Below, piece after piece: positions 9,162-19,286 of a stretch of DNA of 64,000 nt; the stretch's first letter is position 1, and every line of letters starts with the position of its first letter. The notes under the pieces were generated by a model. It worked only from the letters and a program-made list of their open reading frames with translations, was not told the DNA's origin and did no database searches. The stretch comes from Deltaproteobacteria bacterium (GTDB taxonomy: Bacteria > Desulfobacterota > Binatia > Binatales > Binataceae), in the NCBI GenBank assembly GCA_003135135.1, contig PLDK01000010.1, positions 141,037 to 205,036 of the forward strand. The letters run 5' to 3'. The position numbers and the translations under genes are program-made.

Positions 9162-9233
9162 AGAATCCCCGGCTCGACCAACAATGAAATCGTCCCCGCC
9201 GACGCGCTAGTCCCCGACCGCACCGGCACCTAG
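9162..9233 (+). repeat. Copy B of the 72-bp duplication (orphan PA14-gene 3' end)
   Basis: This copy reads RIPGSTNNEIVPADALVPD..GT followed by TAG in the same frame as the PA14 gene. It differs from 7774-7845 by five bases, mostly silent. An in-frame TAA lies just upstream, so only the tail remains. It sits in a gene-free stretch from 9039 to 9426; I see nothing else recognisable in that stretch. Confidence 0.85.
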
Positions 9234-9426
9234 CACGACCAGCGCTAGTCTCGCCCGGGAATTAATCCAGCGCGCGTGAGTTCACGGCGTTCGCTTTTGT
9301 CGAGTGCCTCCGCCGCGCGTGAATGCAGAGCGCGCGCGAACCTGGACTCAATGCGGCGGCGGATTAAAGATCTTCACGCCGCGAATGGTCGTCAGAGGCG
9401 CAAGGGTTTCTTGTTTACCCCGTCCT

Positions 9427-9639
9427 CTATTTTGATGTATTGCCAAGCTTTTTGTTTGCCTTGGCGTCTATCTTCTTTTTTTCCGATGCCGATAGCTTGC
9501 CTTTCTTGACCATCTGAGTGGCGCGAGCTTTTGCATTAGCAGCATGAGCTTTATCCGGCATTGGGTACGCACGCTTTCCCGGCTCGCCAAACTCTTTGGT
9601 AGGCATTTTCTTGCGGCCTTTCGTGGTTAACTTCGCCAT
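9427..9639 (-). CDS. Small basic protein, conserved hypothetical
   Basis: A 70-residue, lysine-rich protein that starts MAKLTTKGRKKMPTKEFGEP and contains AYPMPDKAHAANAKARATQM. About a third of the residues are Lys, Arg or Ala; there is no hydrophobic segment. Small proteins with KGRKKMPTKEFGEP..KRAYPM..KAHA occur in many soil bacteria and resemble stress-associated or DNA-binding basic proteins, but no function is established to my knowledge. The gene stands alone. The coding sequence is richer in A and T than its neighbours. Confidence 0.72.
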   Translation of the reverse strand: MAKLTTKGRKKMPTKEFGEPGKRAYPMPDKAHAANAKARATQMVKKGKLSASEKKKIDAKANKKLGNTSK

Positions 9640-9787
9640 TTTTGATTGTTCCTTAAACGGAGTTTGGTGGAGCTAGGCAGGGACCTTCCGAGAACGGTAA
9701 GCCATATACGGGAAGCGAATCAAGCTCGCTCCAGAGAGGGCCGAAGTTCTTCAGAAATACCGTTATGGCCCGGTTTCACCCCGGACG

Positions 9788-9823
9788 AAAAAAATGCCAA
9801 GCCCACGCGGGAACCTTGGGCAT
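9788..9823 (-). terminator. Intrinsic terminator of the lipoprotein gene at 9823-10536
   Basis: On the minus strand a hairpin ATGCCCAAG / CTTGGCAT (one bulged C, 13-base loop) is followed by seven T. It overlaps the stop codon of the gene. Confidence 0.65.
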
Positions 9824-10536
9824 CAATTCGGCGGGGGGGCGGGCAGATCGGGCATAGTGGAACGTCCGTTGAGCGAAAACCCACGCATCGACGCCGGCAC
9901 ATCGCCTGCGGCTTTATCGATCGAGGACGGGGTCCTCGGCTGACTCCGCACCGCCGCCGGCGCCGACGATTGCACCCTGGCTGACGACGCAGCCTGTCCC
10001 GGCGGGGCGCTGGGCTTGGCGAACGCCGGGCGATGGGTCTGCTTCGCCGCGACCAATACCTCGCGGAGCAGATCCGATTCCTGGATTCCATGCGATACGC
10101 AATCGACGTCGGTGGCCGGACGCAACGGGACCTTGACCGACGAGTTGAACGTGGCGCGCACCTTGACGATGCTCGCTTCGGGACCCCGTGGCCGCACCAG
10201 GAAGTTGTACACCGACGACGAATTCAGCTCCGGCTCGGCCGTGTAAGTGCCGGCGATACTCTTTATTTTCCCGCAGTCGGCGTCGTGCAGCGTGAAGCGC
10301 GGGCCGACCGCCTCGATGATCCCGTTGGTCATGTCCTGCGCCTGTACGTGGAACGCATTTTGGGTGATGACCGCGTTAACCGCATCCCACGCGAGATCGT
10401 ACGGCAGCGGAATCAGCACTTCCTGCTGTTCGTCCGGCGGTGGCTGTGTAACCGGCGGATAGAAGCATCCGGCGGCAAACAGCGCCGCAATCACGCCTAA
10501 AATCGAAAGTTTCACCCCAAACATTACCCCATTCAT
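9823..10536 (-). CDS. Lipoprotein with a central conserved domain and proline/serine-rich tail
   Basis: About 237 residues from the ATG at 10534-10536; a second ATG at 10524 is possible. The signal is LSILGVIAALFAAGC with a lipobox cysteine near residue 24, then a proline-rich spacer (YPPVTQPPPDEQQ). The middle part, PLPYDLAWDAVNAVITQNAFHV through VKVRATFNSSVKVPL, resembles envelope lipoproteins in which a variable 'transformation' domain follows the anchor. The tail from about 165 is low-complexity (Ala/Pro/Ser). Two paired Cys (DADC, DVDC) might form a disulfide. Function unknown. Confidence 0.68.
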   Translation of the reverse strand: MNGVMFGVKLSILGVIAALFAAGCFYPPVTQPPPDEQQEVLIPLPYDLAWDAVNAVITQNAFHVQAQDMTNGIIEAVGPRFTLHDADCGKIKSIAGTYTAEPELNSSSVYNFLVRPRGPEASIVKVRATFNSSVKVPLRPATDVDCVSHGIQESDLLREVLVAAKQTHRPAFAKPSAPPGQAASSARVQSSAPAAVRSQPRTPSSIDKAAGDVPASMRGFSLNGRSTMPDLPAPPPN

Positions 10537-10712
10537 CGGCTCGCTTGCCCCAGCATGATAACAGAAGCGGGCGGTTGTGAGTCCAACTTTTTCACACTCG
10601 CCCGGCGCGACGCTATCGCCTCCGCGCCATTCCCCCTTGGACGAATCTTTATGATAATCTCCGCTTCGCCGGGACCTGCCCGCCAAGGCGGCTCCGCTCG
10701 AGGGTATTTGTC

Positions 10713-11465
10713 ATGTCGGGTCATTCGAAATGGAGTTCGATCAAGCACAAGAAGGCGATTACCGATTCCAAGCGGGGCCGCGCCTTCACCAAGCTGATCA
10801 AGGAAATCACGATCGCGGCGCGACTCGGCGGCGGCGACCTTAATTCCAATCCGCGCTTGCGCACCGCGGTGACGATCGCCAAGAAGCAATCGATGCCCAA
10901 CGACAACATCGATCGCGCCATCAAGAAGGGCACCGGCGAAATCGCCGGCGCGTCGCTCGAGGAAATCACTTACGAGGGCTACGGCCCGGGCGGCGTCGCG
11001 ATAATGGTTGACGTGCTCTCGGACAATCGCAATCGCACCGTCGCGGAGTTACGCTTCATCTTCTCCCGGCGCGGCGGGAACCTGGGCGAGGCGGGATGCG
11101 TCGGGTGGATGTTCAAGAAGCGCGGCGTGATCGGAATCGAAAAATCCGCCATCGACGAGGACAAGCTGCTCGAACTCGCGCTCGACGCGGGCGCCGACGA
11201 CGTGACCAGCGACGGCGATACCTTCCAGGTGCTGACTTCGCCCGACAAATTGAATGTCGTGCGTGACGCGCTGGAAAAAGCCGGCCTTGCGATCGCGCAT
11301 TCGGAACAAACGCGGATTCCCGAAAATACGGTTGCGGTTTCCGGCCATGCGGCCGAGCAGGTGCTCAAGCTGATGGAAGAATTAGAGGATCACGACGACG
11401 TGCAGAACGTCGCCGCGAACTTCGACATCAGCGACGAAGAGATGGCGCAGTTCTCGGCGGCCTAG
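10713..11465 (+). CDS. yebC: YebC/PmpR family protein (TACO1-like)
   Basis: A 250-residue protein of the YebC family, described as a transcription regulator or a translation factor that helps ribosomes at difficult sequences. It opens [14 protein letters not shown] and carries AGKR-like [16 protein letters not shown], then [23 protein letters not shown] near 85-110 and [24 protein letters not shown]. Its length is normal. It lies directly upstream of ruvC (31 bp), the widespread yebC-ruvCAB order. Confidence 0.96.
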   Translation: MSGHSKWSSIKHKKAITDSKRGRAFTKLIKEITIAARLGGGDLNSNPRLRTAVTIAKKQSMPNDNIDRAIKKGTGEIAGASLEEITYEGYGPGGVAIMVDVLSDNRNRTVAELRFIFSRRGGNLGEAGCVGWMFKKRGVIGIEKSAIDEDKLLELALDAGADDVTSDGDTFQVLTSPDKLNVVRDALEKAGLAIAHSEQTRIPENTVAVSGHAAEQVLKLMEELEDHDDVQNVAANFDISDEEMAQFSAA

Positions 11466-11496
11466 CGGCCCGCGGGTTCTGCTGCGGAGGTGGGGT

Positions 11497-12042
11497 ATGC
11501 GGATACTCGGGGTGGATCCCGGGAGTGCGGTATGCGGTTACGGCGTCGTCGAAGGTCCCGGCGCACGCTACGTGACGGCAGGTACGATCCGATGCGCATC
11601 GCTGGCACCGGGACCCGGGCGCCTGCGCCGAATCCACGAAAATCTTCTCGCCATCATCGACGAGTTCTCGCCCCAGGCGCTGAGCCTCGAGCGTCATTTC
11701 GTCGCCGCCAATGTGCAGAGCGCGTTTCGCCTCGGCGAGGCGCGCGCGATGGCGATGCTCGCGGCGGCGGAGCGCGATCTCGCGATGTTCGAATATCCGC
11801 CCAACCAAGTTAAACTCTGCGTCGCCGGTCACGGACACGCCGACAAGGCGCAGGTGAAATACATGGTGCGCAAGACGCTGAAACTCGACCCGGCGATCGA
11901 TCTCGCCGACGACGCCGCCGACGCGCTCGCGCTGGCGCTTTGCCATCTTGGCCGCGGACGCATCCCCAACCTGGTCGAGGCGATCGAGCGCATTCGTCCG
12001 AGCGCGCCGCGCCGAGGCAAGCCCCGGATGGTGCCGCAATGA
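11497..12042 (+). CDS. ruvC: Crossover junction endodeoxyribonuclease RuvC
   Basis: RuvC cuts Holliday junctions within the RuvABC resolvasome. The 181-residue protein has the RNase-H-like fold signature with acidic residues Asp7 (ILGVDPGS), a glutamate in LSLERHFVAANVQSAF and the C-terminal pair in DDAADALALALCH. The start is ATG at 11497. Its TGA overlaps the ruvA ATG by the ATGA arrangement, so the two are coupled. Confidence 0.97.
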   Translation: MRILGVDPGSAVCGYGVVEGPGARYVTAGTIRCASLAPGPGRLRRIHENLLAIIDEFSPQALSLERHFVAANVQSAFRLGEARAMAMLAAAERDLAMFEYPPNQVKLCVAGHGHADKAQVKYMVRKTLKLDPAIDLADDAADALALALCHLGRGRIPNLVEAIERIRPSAPRRGKPRMVPQ

Positions 12043-12666
12043 TCGCGACGCTGACGGGTGTGCTGGCGGTTCGCGATGCGGGCCGGATCGTAGTCGAGAC
12101 CGGCGGCATCGGCTACGAGGTGCTGATTCCGCTGAGCACCTACTATCGATTGCCGCAACTCGGCGACCGCGTCGCGCTCGAGATACGCCAGGTCGTGCGC
12201 GAGGATGCGCTCACGCTTTACGGATTTTCCAGCGCCATCGAAAAACGCGCCTTCGACCTGCTGATGAGCGTGCAGCACGTCGGCCCGAAACTCGCTCTTG
12301 CGATCCTGTCGGTCCTTGCGCCCGAGGAACTGGTCGCCGCAATCGGCAAAGGCGACGTCGACAGAATCGACGCGGTGCCCGGCGTCGGTCCCAAAGTCGC
12401 GGAGCGGGTCGTGCGCGAACTGCGCGACAAAGTTGCTGACTTGAAGATGGCAGCGCCGTCAACCACCGGGCCCGGCGGTTATATCCGCCCGGCGCCGGAT
12501 GGAAACGGAAGACCGGCCGGCCCAGCCGACGAAGCAGTTTCCGCGCTCGTGAACCTCGGCATGAAACCGGTTGAAGCCAAACGCACGGTTGACGCGGTCG
12601 TCGCCGCGGACGCCGGCGCGGCGGAAAATCCGGAAGTGATAATTCGCAAGTCATTGGCGGTGCTGC

Positions 12667-12680
<14 letters not shown>
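12039..12680 (+). CDS. ruvA: Holliday junction branch migration protein RuvA
   Basis: RuvA is the tetrameric DNA-binding part of the RuvAB branch-migration motor. The 213-residue protein starts [20 protein letters not shown] (N-terminal OB fold), has two helix-hairpin-helix motifs ([11 protein letters not shown] and [13 protein letters not shown]) and a C-terminal three-helix domain ([20 protein letters not shown]) that contacts RuvB. The ATG at 12039 overlaps the ruvC stop. The stop lies inside the ruvB start region, so ruvCAB is one operon. Confidence 0.97.
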
Positions 12681-13719
<1,039 letters not shown>

Positions 13720-13722
<3 letters not shown>

Positions 13723-13904
13723 CAGGGTGTTGAAGAACTCATATCGAAGGGCAGTTCGGGTCTCGAACGATTCAACACCCTGCGTAAAAGATGGCTTCTT
13801 ACCGACAACATCTCCCCCAAAGGGGAGACCGGTGAAAAAACCACTTTGGGGGAGACAAGAGAGAGGGAGCAGGCGTTGAAAATTACTTTTTCAACAGCCT
13901 GCTA
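13720..13904. mobile_element. MITE-like element, copy 1 (TA-flanked terminal inverted repeats)
   Basis: A 185-bp non-coding element with terminal inverted repeats TAGCAGGGTGTTGA and TCAACAGCCTGCTA. Each end also folds on itself: 13722-13783 and a 34-bp arm ending at 13902. A CTCCCC/GGGGAG-rich hairpin fills the middle. A second copy in the opposite orientation is at 33354-33512, and its 34-bp arm is the exact reverse complement of this one. TA at both ends suggests TA target duplication, as made by Tc1/mariner/IS630-type transposases. No transposase for it is in the window. Confidence 0.75.
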
Positions 13905-13958
13905 GCCATTTGTTTCGATCGCGTCGAAGAGTGAAAGAGCGAAGAGGCGTTTCGGTCG

Positions 13959-14669
13959 ATGGCGAAGATTTATGTTTTACAGCATCACCCGGTCGAGAAT
14001 CTCGGCGCCATAGCTGACGCGCTCGAAGGCGCGGCGCTCGCCTGGCAATACGTGCGCGTTTACGACGGCCAGCCGGTGCCGCCGAGCATGAAGGGTGCTG
14101 GCGGCTTGATCGTGATGGGCGGTCCGATGGGTGTCGATCAGACTGACCGGCATCCGTGGCTGCGCGACGAGATGCGCCTCATCGAAGACGCGATGAAATC
14201 GAATCTGCCGGTGCTCGGCGTATGCCTGGGCGCGCAGATTCTTGCGGCCGTGCTCGGCGCGAAGGTCGATCGCAACCCCAACGGGAAGGAAATCGGATGG
14301 CATCCGATCCGGCTCGACGATTCGGCCAAACACGATCGTCTGATGCGCGATTTGCCCGAGACGATGACGCCGTTTCATTGGCATGGCGACATCTTCGATC
14401 TGCCGCCGGGTGCGGTCTCGCTCGCATCGTCGGAGAAGACGCCGTGCCAGGCGTTTCGCCACGGTGACAAGGCGTACGGCTTTCAGTTTCATTTCGAGGT
14501 GAGGGGCGAAGGGGTCGCGGCGATGGCCGATGCGTTCGCCAACGAATTAAATCGCGAGAATATCGCGGCCGATCGAATGATCGCTCAGGCCGCCGAGTTC
14601 ACGCCGTCGCTGGAAAAGATTTCCGACACCGTTTTCTCCCGATGGGCCTCCCCAATCCAGGGCACCTGA
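13959..14669 (+). CDS. Class I glutamine amidotransferase (GMP-synthase-like)
   Basis: A 236-residue stand-alone class I glutamine amidotransferase. The nucleophile Cys89 is in VLGVCLGAQILA, and His178 and Glu180 are in YGFQFHFEV. The flanking GLIVMGGPMGV is also typical. No synthase domain is attached, so the substrate that receives ammonia is unknown; relatives are often annotated 'GMP synthase-like' or gamma-glutamyl hydrolase-like. It stands alone between a MITE and a repeat cluster. Confidence 0.88.
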   Translation: MAKIYVLQHHPVENLGAIADALEGAALAWQYVRVYDGQPVPPSMKGAGGLIVMGGPMGVDQTDRHPWLRDEMRLIEDAMKSNLPVLGVCLGAQILAAVLGAKVDRNPNGKEIGWHPIRLDDSAKHDRLMRDLPETMTPFHWHGDIFDLPPGAVSLASSEKTPCQAFRHGDKAYGFQFHFEVRGEGVAAMADAFANELNRENIAADRMIAQAAEFTPSLEKISDTVFSRWASPIQGT

Positions 14670-14699
14670 CCAGCGCCGCACCAAGCCCTGAGGTTCCTC

Positions 14700-14884
14700 T
14701 CCTGGCTAACCCTTCTAACAGGGACGCAGTCCCGCATCTTTTCTGTTCACTGGGAGCAGGGCTCAGCCCCGCCCATCGCGTAGTCGCGAAAAGATGCGTT
14801 GCGCAGATTTTCGCGTCTTCCTAACATTGCGGTGCAGGGGTCACCCCTGCCCAAGGAAGTGTGAAACCCACGGTGGGTTTCACA
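14700..14884. repeat. Dispersed palindromic repeat cluster R1
   Basis: The gap 14670-14935 contains no gene. It holds GCAGGGGTCACCCCTGC (14833-14849) and the palindrome GTGAAACCCAC/GTGGGTTTCAC (14860-14882), preceded by several G/C-rich inverted pairs such as TCGCGAAAA/TTTTCGCG. The same two modules in the same order recur at 20221-20272. Confidence 0.75.
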
Positions 14885-14935
14885 TAAAATCAAGTTCTTC
14901 GATTTCAGTTTCGCACCCCGCGTGCGCACCCCTGC

Positions 14936-16150
14936 TCAGCCCCGGGGCAGTTTGAGGACCCGCTCGCCGATGATGTTGTGCTGAATCTCGCTGGAGCCCG
15001 CCGCGATCGTCAACCCGCGCGCCGCGAGCGTCCGATGCATCCAGCGGCCGCCATCGATCGCGCCGAGGCTGCCGCCTTCGACGTTGGCGAACGCGCCAAG
15101 CATCTCATCGGCGAACATCGCTGCTCTCAAGTTCAGCTCGGTGGCGAAAAGTTTGCCGAATGAACTCTCCGCGCCCGGCACTTTGCCCTTGAGCTGTGCC
15201 GACAGCGAGCGGTGGCGCGACAGCCGCAGGCATCGCGCCTCGATTGCGAACTGCGCGAGTTTCTGGCGCACGTACGGATGCTTCCACGCGGGGGCGCCCT
15301 GGAAATCCACTTTCTTCGCGAGCTCGAGCAGCTCGCCGATCGTGCGTTCCACCGGATGGCGCGTGCCGCCGGAAACTCGTTCGTACATGAGCGTCGCGAT
15401 CGACACCTGCCATCCCGCGTTCAGCTCGCCGACCAGGTTTTCCTTGGGCACGCGAACGTTGTCGTAAAAAACCTCGTTGAATCCGGCGTCGCCGGTGATC
15501 TGAACCAGCGGACGCACCGTAATTCCGGGACTATGCATGTCGACCAGCAGGTAGGAAATCCCCTTGTGCTTGGGCGCCGCGGGATCGGTGCGGACCAGCA
15601 GCACCTGCCAGTCCGCGCGATGTGCCAAACTGGTCCATACTTTCTGCCCGTTGATGACGAAGGTGTCGCCGTCGAGCACCGCACGCGTCTGCAGGGCCGC
15701 GAGATCGGAGCCCGCGCCGGGTTCGGAATAACCCTGGCACCAGATTTCCTCGCCGGTCAGCATCTTGAGCAAGTAGCGCTTTTTCTGCTGCTCGGTGCCC
15801 AGATGCATGATGGTCGGGCCGATTCGATCGATCGCGAGTTGATTGGCGCCGTAGAGCGGCAGCGCGAGCCGTAAGACTTCGTCCTGGTAGATGGCCTGGT
15901 CGATCATGCTCGCGCCGCCTCCGCCCCATTCCTTGGGCCAGTGCAACGCTACGTAACCCGCCTTGTAGAGCCGGCGATGGTAGTCGAGCAGTTGATTCCA
16001 TCGCCCGTCGTCGCGAACGTCGAGCAGGCTGGCGGTCGAGCCGCCGAGATCCTCGCCCGTACGCCCGAAGGCTTCGGCGGAGTTCTTTTCGAGCCAGCGC
16101 CGCAGTTCGGCGCGAAATTTTTCCTGTTCCGGCGTGTAGCTGAAATCCAT
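14936..16150 (-). CDS. Acyl-CoA dehydrogenase
   Basis: A 404-residue FAD-dependent acyl-CoA dehydrogenase, oxidising an acyl-CoA at the alpha-beta bond. It starts MDFSYTPEQEKFRAELRRWL. The FAD/substrate motif WCQGYSEPGAGSDLA lies near 136-150, the beta domain has GQKVWTSLAHRADW, and the C-terminus has ARGLTIAAGSSEIQHNIIGERVL with the FAD-binding Q..GG-like region replaced by the divergent form seen in steroid or branched-acyl enzymes. The catalytic base cannot be fixed by eye. It has no co-transcribed beta-oxidation neighbours here. Confidence 0.92.
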   Translation of the reverse strand: MDFSYTPEQEKFRAELRRWLEKNSAEAFGRTGEDLGGSTASLLDVRDDGRWNQLLDYHRRLYKAGYVALHWPKEWGGGGASMIDQAIYQDEVLRLALPLYGANQLAIDRIGPTIMHLGTEQQKKRYLLKMLTGEEIWCQGYSEPGAGSDLAALQTRAVLDGDTFVINGQKVWTSLAHRADWQVLLVRTDPAAPKHKGISYLLVDMHSPGITVRPLVQITGDAGFNEVFYDNVRVPKENLVGELNAGWQVSIATLMYERVSGGTRHPVERTIGELLELAKKVDFQGAPAWKHPYVRQKLAQFAIEARCLRLSRHRSLSAQLKGKVPGAESSFGKLFATELNLRAAMFADEMLGAFANVEGGSLGAIDGGRWMHRTLAARGLTIAAGSSEIQHNIIGERVLKLPRG

Positions 16151-16291
16151 CGGATGCTCCGCTTGGTTGGTCCGCGGGCGGCCTCGTCGATAGTCGAACT
16201 CTTATGCTACATACCAGACGATGCCAAAGCGTGAAACCGCGCGGGCCTTCAATTGATCCCGCGCCGGTCAAGAAGAGTCTGAGAGGAGCCG

Positions 16292-16834
16292 ATGGGTTTA
16301 TTCGACGCCTACTCTCAGTCGTCCTTCAAGACGTTGCGCGATGGCCGGATGGCCTTCCACCCGCACCTTGCTGGCCGTGGATATATGGTTTCGGCCGACC
16401 AAAGAGCGGTTCTGCGCCGTTACATGATCGGTGCGGCGATATGCAGTCCAGTGCTCGGTGTGATGGGTGCGGAGGCGAGCAGGCTCTGGAATTACCCTAT
16501 CAATATCATCCTGATCATCTTGGTCCTTTCGCTTTTTGCCGCGGGAAACTACAGTGGCCTGTGGTGGCTGACGAGGAACCTCGAGCGCGCGCCAGCCGAT
16601 GAACGACTAACGCTCCGCGGCCGCTACCGCACTCAAGCCCAACATCTCGGCTGGGCATCGCTGTGGTTTCTGGAAATCGGCAGCGGGATTTGTGTCGTGG
16701 TCGGGCTGCTCATCGCGGCAACCGCGGACGATGCATATGCGCTGTCGGCTGGCCTGGCAGGCGCTGTATTTTTTGGGCTCTGCGCTTGGGCGGGTGGTTA
16801 CATGCTTTGGGTCAAAAGCAGCAAGCCGCTCTAA
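16292..16834 (+). CDS. Small integral membrane protein, unknown
   Basis: A 180-residue protein with about four transmembrane segments near 47-62, 70-88, 124-141 and 148-172. The N-terminal 40 residues are soluble (FDAYSQSSFKTLRDGRMAFH). The family is not recognised. A good ribosome site (GAGAGGAG) lies 4 bp before the ATG. It stands alone, divergent from the acyl-CoA dehydrogenase gene. Confidence 0.65.
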   Translation: MGLFDAYSQSSFKTLRDGRMAFHPHLAGRGYMVSADQRAVLRRYMIGAAICSPVLGVMGAEASRLWNYPINIILIILVLSLFAAGNYSGLWWLTRNLERAPADERLTLRGRYRTQAQHLGWASLWFLEIGSGICVVVGLLIAATADDAYALSAGLAGAVFFGLCAWAGGYMLWVKSSKPL

Positions 16835-16875
16835 TCCCCGCGCCCGCGTTAATGGCGTACCTGACCGTTTACCGC

Positions 16876-16898
16876 GATATACACTTTTGGTATATATC
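16876..16898. promoter_or_regulatory. Probable VapBC operator/promoter
   Basis: An AT-rich inverted repeat GATATAC..GTATATATC (half-sites ATATAC at 16877-16882 and GTATAT at 16890-16895, 7-bp spacer) lies 6 bp before vapB. It stands out in GC-rich DNA and matches the position where AbrB-type antitoxins autorepress. Confidence 0.5.
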
Positions 16899-16903
16899 AG
16901 GTC

Positions 16904-17140
16904 ATGATCAAGCGCGAAACCGCAAAAGTCTTCAAAACCGGCCGCAGCCAGGCGGTTCGGATTCCAAAGCGGTTCAGGTTCTCCACCGATGAAGTATTCA
17001 TCGAGCCCGACGGAGATAGCGTAATCCTGACACCGCGCCCGCGTTCCTGGAAAGAATATTTCGCCAGCGCGCCGCGGCTGCCCGCCGGCTTTCCCAAACG
17101 GCTCCGCGACCGGCGGCCCGAGAAAGTGGAGCCGCTCTAA
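16904..17140 (+). CDS. vapB: Antitoxin, AbrB/VapB family
   Basis: A 78-residue protein with an N-terminal swapped-hairpin (AbrB/SpoVT) DNA-binding domain: [21 protein letters not shown] followed by [13 protein letters not shown]. The C-terminus from about 48 ([17 protein letters not shown]) is the flexible tail that wraps the toxin. It neutralises VapC and represses its own promoter. Its stop abuts the GTG start of the toxin gene. Confidence 0.9.
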   Translation: MIKRETAKVFKTGRSQAVRIPKRFRFSTDEVFIEPDGDSVILTPRPRSWKEYFASAPRLPAGFPKRLRDRRPEKVEPL

Positions 17141-17542
17141 GTGCCGCGCCTGATGCTGGACACCGACATTTGCGTGGATGTGATGCGCGGGCGGTCGCCG
17201 GCGATTCGAAATCGCCTCGAGCGCACGAATCGAGAAGAAGTTGCGGTGTCGTCAATTGTCGCGGCCGAACTCTGGACCGGGGTTTCGAAGTCTATCCATC
17301 CTGACCGATCGAGAGACGCCGTCCGCGCCTTCCTGGCGTACGTCACAGTCCTCGATTGGCCGGCTGAAGCGGCTGCGACATACGGCGCGATCAGGGCGCA
17401 GCTCGAGGCGGCGGGTCACTCCATCGGAGCAATGGACCTGCTGATCGCCGCGCACGCGGTTCATGAAAAAGCGACCCTCGTTACGCGCAATCAATCTGAA
17501 TTCCGCCGCGTCAGCGGACTGCGGGTCGAGAGCTGGACCTGA
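17141..17542 (+). CDS. vapC: Toxin VapC, PIN-domain ribonuclease
   Basis: A 133-residue PIN-domain endoribonuclease, the toxin partner of VapB. The metal-binding acids are Asp7 in LMLDTDICVDVMRG, Glu44 in VSSIVAAELWTGV, and the Asp in AIGAMDLLIAAHA (near 99), followed by TLVTRNQSEFRRV. These are the standard four acidic positions. The start GTG immediately follows the vapB stop. VapC family members cleave initiator tRNA or rRNA; the target here is not known. Confidence 0.92.
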   Translation: MPRLMLDTDICVDVMRGRSPAIRNRLERTNREEVAVSSIVAAELWTGVSKSIHPDRSRDAVRAFLAYVTVLDWPAEAAATYGAIRAQLEAAGHSIGAMDLLIAAHAVHEKATLVTRNQSEFRRVSGLRVESWT

Positions 17543-17783
17543 AAGGGACGTCGTCGAGGACGTTCAACCGAGTTCAACGAAGCTTCCGGCTTCGGCATCG
17601 ATGCCAACGGGGCAGTGTGTCCTTCTAATACATCGCCGGGGCGATTATTAGGCTATGGCATCGCAAACCCATTGGTGTATGATGGCGGGATAATTCTGAG
17701 CGCTGCGCCCCGCCGTGAAAAAGTGCAGGTGCGGGTCGCGTTCGCGCTCAATCATTCAACAAGAGAGGCGAAGCGAGACACCG

Positions 17784-19031
17784 ATGGCATACGAGCACAT
17801 CAAAGTTCCGAGCAACGGCGAAAAGATTACTCTTGGCGCCAATCACACCCTGAAAGTTCCTGACCGCCCGATCATTCCGTTTATCGAAGGCGACGGTACC
17901 GGCCCCGACATCTGGCGCGCATCGCAGTACGTTTTCGACAATGCGGTGAAGAAAATCTACGGCGGCAAGCGCCAGATCGCGTGGATGGAAGTGTACGCGG
18001 GCGATAAGCCGTTCAAGAATTGGAAGACCTGGCTGCCCGACGAAACCGTCGAGGCATTCCGCGAATTCCTGGTCGGCATCAAGGGCCCGCTGACGACTCC
18101 TATTGGCGGCGGCATCCGCTCGCTCAACGTGGCGCTGCGCCAGATGCTCGATCTCTACGTATGCCTGCGCCCGGTGCGCTACTTCGCGGGCGTGCCCAGT
18201 CCGGTCAAGCATCCTGAGAAACTCGACGCCGTAATCTTCCGCGAGAACACCGAAGACATCTACGCGGGAATCGAATGGCCGGCGGAGTCGCCCGAGGCAA
18301 AAAAGGTCATCAAATTCTTGCTCGAGGAAATGGGCGTCAAGAATATGCGCTTCCCCAATACCTCGGGAATCGGAATCAAATGCATTTCGCGCGAGGGTTC
18401 TGAGCGCCTGATTCGCGCCGCGCTTGATTACGCGATTAGCCACAAGCGCAAGAGCGTGACCTTTGTCCACAAGGGCAACATCATGAAGTACACGGAGGGC
18501 GCGTTCCGCGATTGGGGCTACGAACTCGTAAAACGCGAATACAAAGGCAAGGCCATTGGATGGGACGATTGCAACGGCAAGCCGCCTGCCGGCCAAATGC
18601 TGGTCAAGGATGCGATCGCGGATATCACCCTCCAACAGGTGCTCACGCGTCCCGATGAATTCGACGTCATCGCCACGATGAACTTGAACGGCGACTTTCT
18701 CTCCGATGCGCTCGCGGCGCAGGTCGGCGGACTCGGAATCGCTCCCGGCGCCAACATCAACTACCTGACCGGCCACGCGATCTTCGAAGCGACGCATGGC
18801 ACCGCGCCCAAGTACGCCGACCAGGACAAAGTGAATCCGGGCTCGGTTATCCTGTCGGGTGTGATGATGTTCGAGCACCTGGGATGGCAGGAAGTTGCCG
18901 ACGGGATCGTTCGCGGCCTCGAGAAGACCATCGCCAAGAAAGAGGTGACCTACGACTTCGAGCGGCTGACGACCGGCGCGAAGCTGCTCAAGTGCTCGGA
19001 GTTCGGCAAGGCGATCGTGGAGAATATGTAG
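17784..19031 (+). CDS. icd: Isocitrate dehydrogenase (NADP)
   Basis: Converts isocitrate to 2-oxoglutarate in the TCA cycle. The 415-residue protein from ATG 17784 aligns closely in layout with the E. coli-type homodimeric enzyme. The phosphorylatable Ser falls at residue 113 in [13 protein letters not shown], and the cofactor pocket [12 protein letters not shown] carries the Lys-Tyr pair typical of NADP specificity. [14 protein letters not shown] binds substrate. A 240-bp leader separates it from vapC. It is monocistronic and followed by a strong terminator. Confidence 0.96.
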   Translation: MAYEHIKVPSNGEKITLGANHTLKVPDRPIIPFIEGDGTGPDIWRASQYVFDNAVKKIYGGKRQIAWMEVYAGDKPFKNWKTWLPDETVEAFREFLVGIKGPLTTPIGGGIRSLNVALRQMLDLYVCLRPVRYFAGVPSPVKHPEKLDAVIFRENTEDIYAGIEWPAESPEAKKVIKFLLEEMGVKNMRFPNTSGIGIKCISREGSERLIRAALDYAISHKRKSVTFVHKGNIMKYTEGAFRDWGYELVKREYKGKAIGWDDCNGKPPAGQMLVKDAIADITLQQVLTRPDEFDVIATMNLNGDFLSDALAAQVGGLGIAPGANINYLTGHAIFEATHGTAPKYADQDKVNPGSVILSGVMMFEHLGWQEVADGIVRGLEKTIAKKEVTYDFERLTTGAKLLKCSEFGKAIVENM

Positions 19032-19067
19032 CGCTGCCGCTCCCTGACTAAGGTCGAATCCTTGACG

Positions 19068-19107
19068 GGGCTGTCGCGCGCGATGCGCGCCAGCCCCTTT
19101 CTCTTTG
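19068..19107 (+). terminator. Intrinsic terminator after icd
   Basis: GGGGCTG (19068-19074) pairs with CAGCCCC (19092-19098), with an inner GCGCGC/GCGCGC stem, followed by TTTCTCTTT. It lies 37 bp after the icd stop. Confidence 0.8.
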
Positions 19108-19228
19108 CAGGGGTGCCCCCTGCACCCAATGTTAAGGCCGCGCTCCGTTGTCGCGCGCGGCCCCTGCCGCCCACCGCGCAGGTGATTCTTCCTTCATGCC
19201 GTCGCCAAGGCCAGGGGTCACCCCTGCG
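19108..19228. repeat. Dispersed palindromic repeat cluster R2
   Basis: The copy has GCAGGGG..CCCCTGCACCCAATGTT at 19108, then a G/C-rich hairpin unit, and ends with CAGGGGTCACCCCTGC. The segment with GATTCTTCCTTCATGCCG is the reverse complement of the last bases of the window (copy R6). It fills the gap between the icd terminator and the next gene. Confidence 0.75.
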
Positions 19229-19286
19229 GTTCTCTTTTGCGGCGCTCCTGTTCGATCGCGCGGCGGTCTGCTAAATCGTTTTAGCA

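Noticed and set aside
14860..14882. GTGAAACCCAC/GTGGGTTTCAC palindromes as parS sites
   Set aside because: They share GTGAAAC with parS but not its centre, and they belong to the dispersed repeat family.
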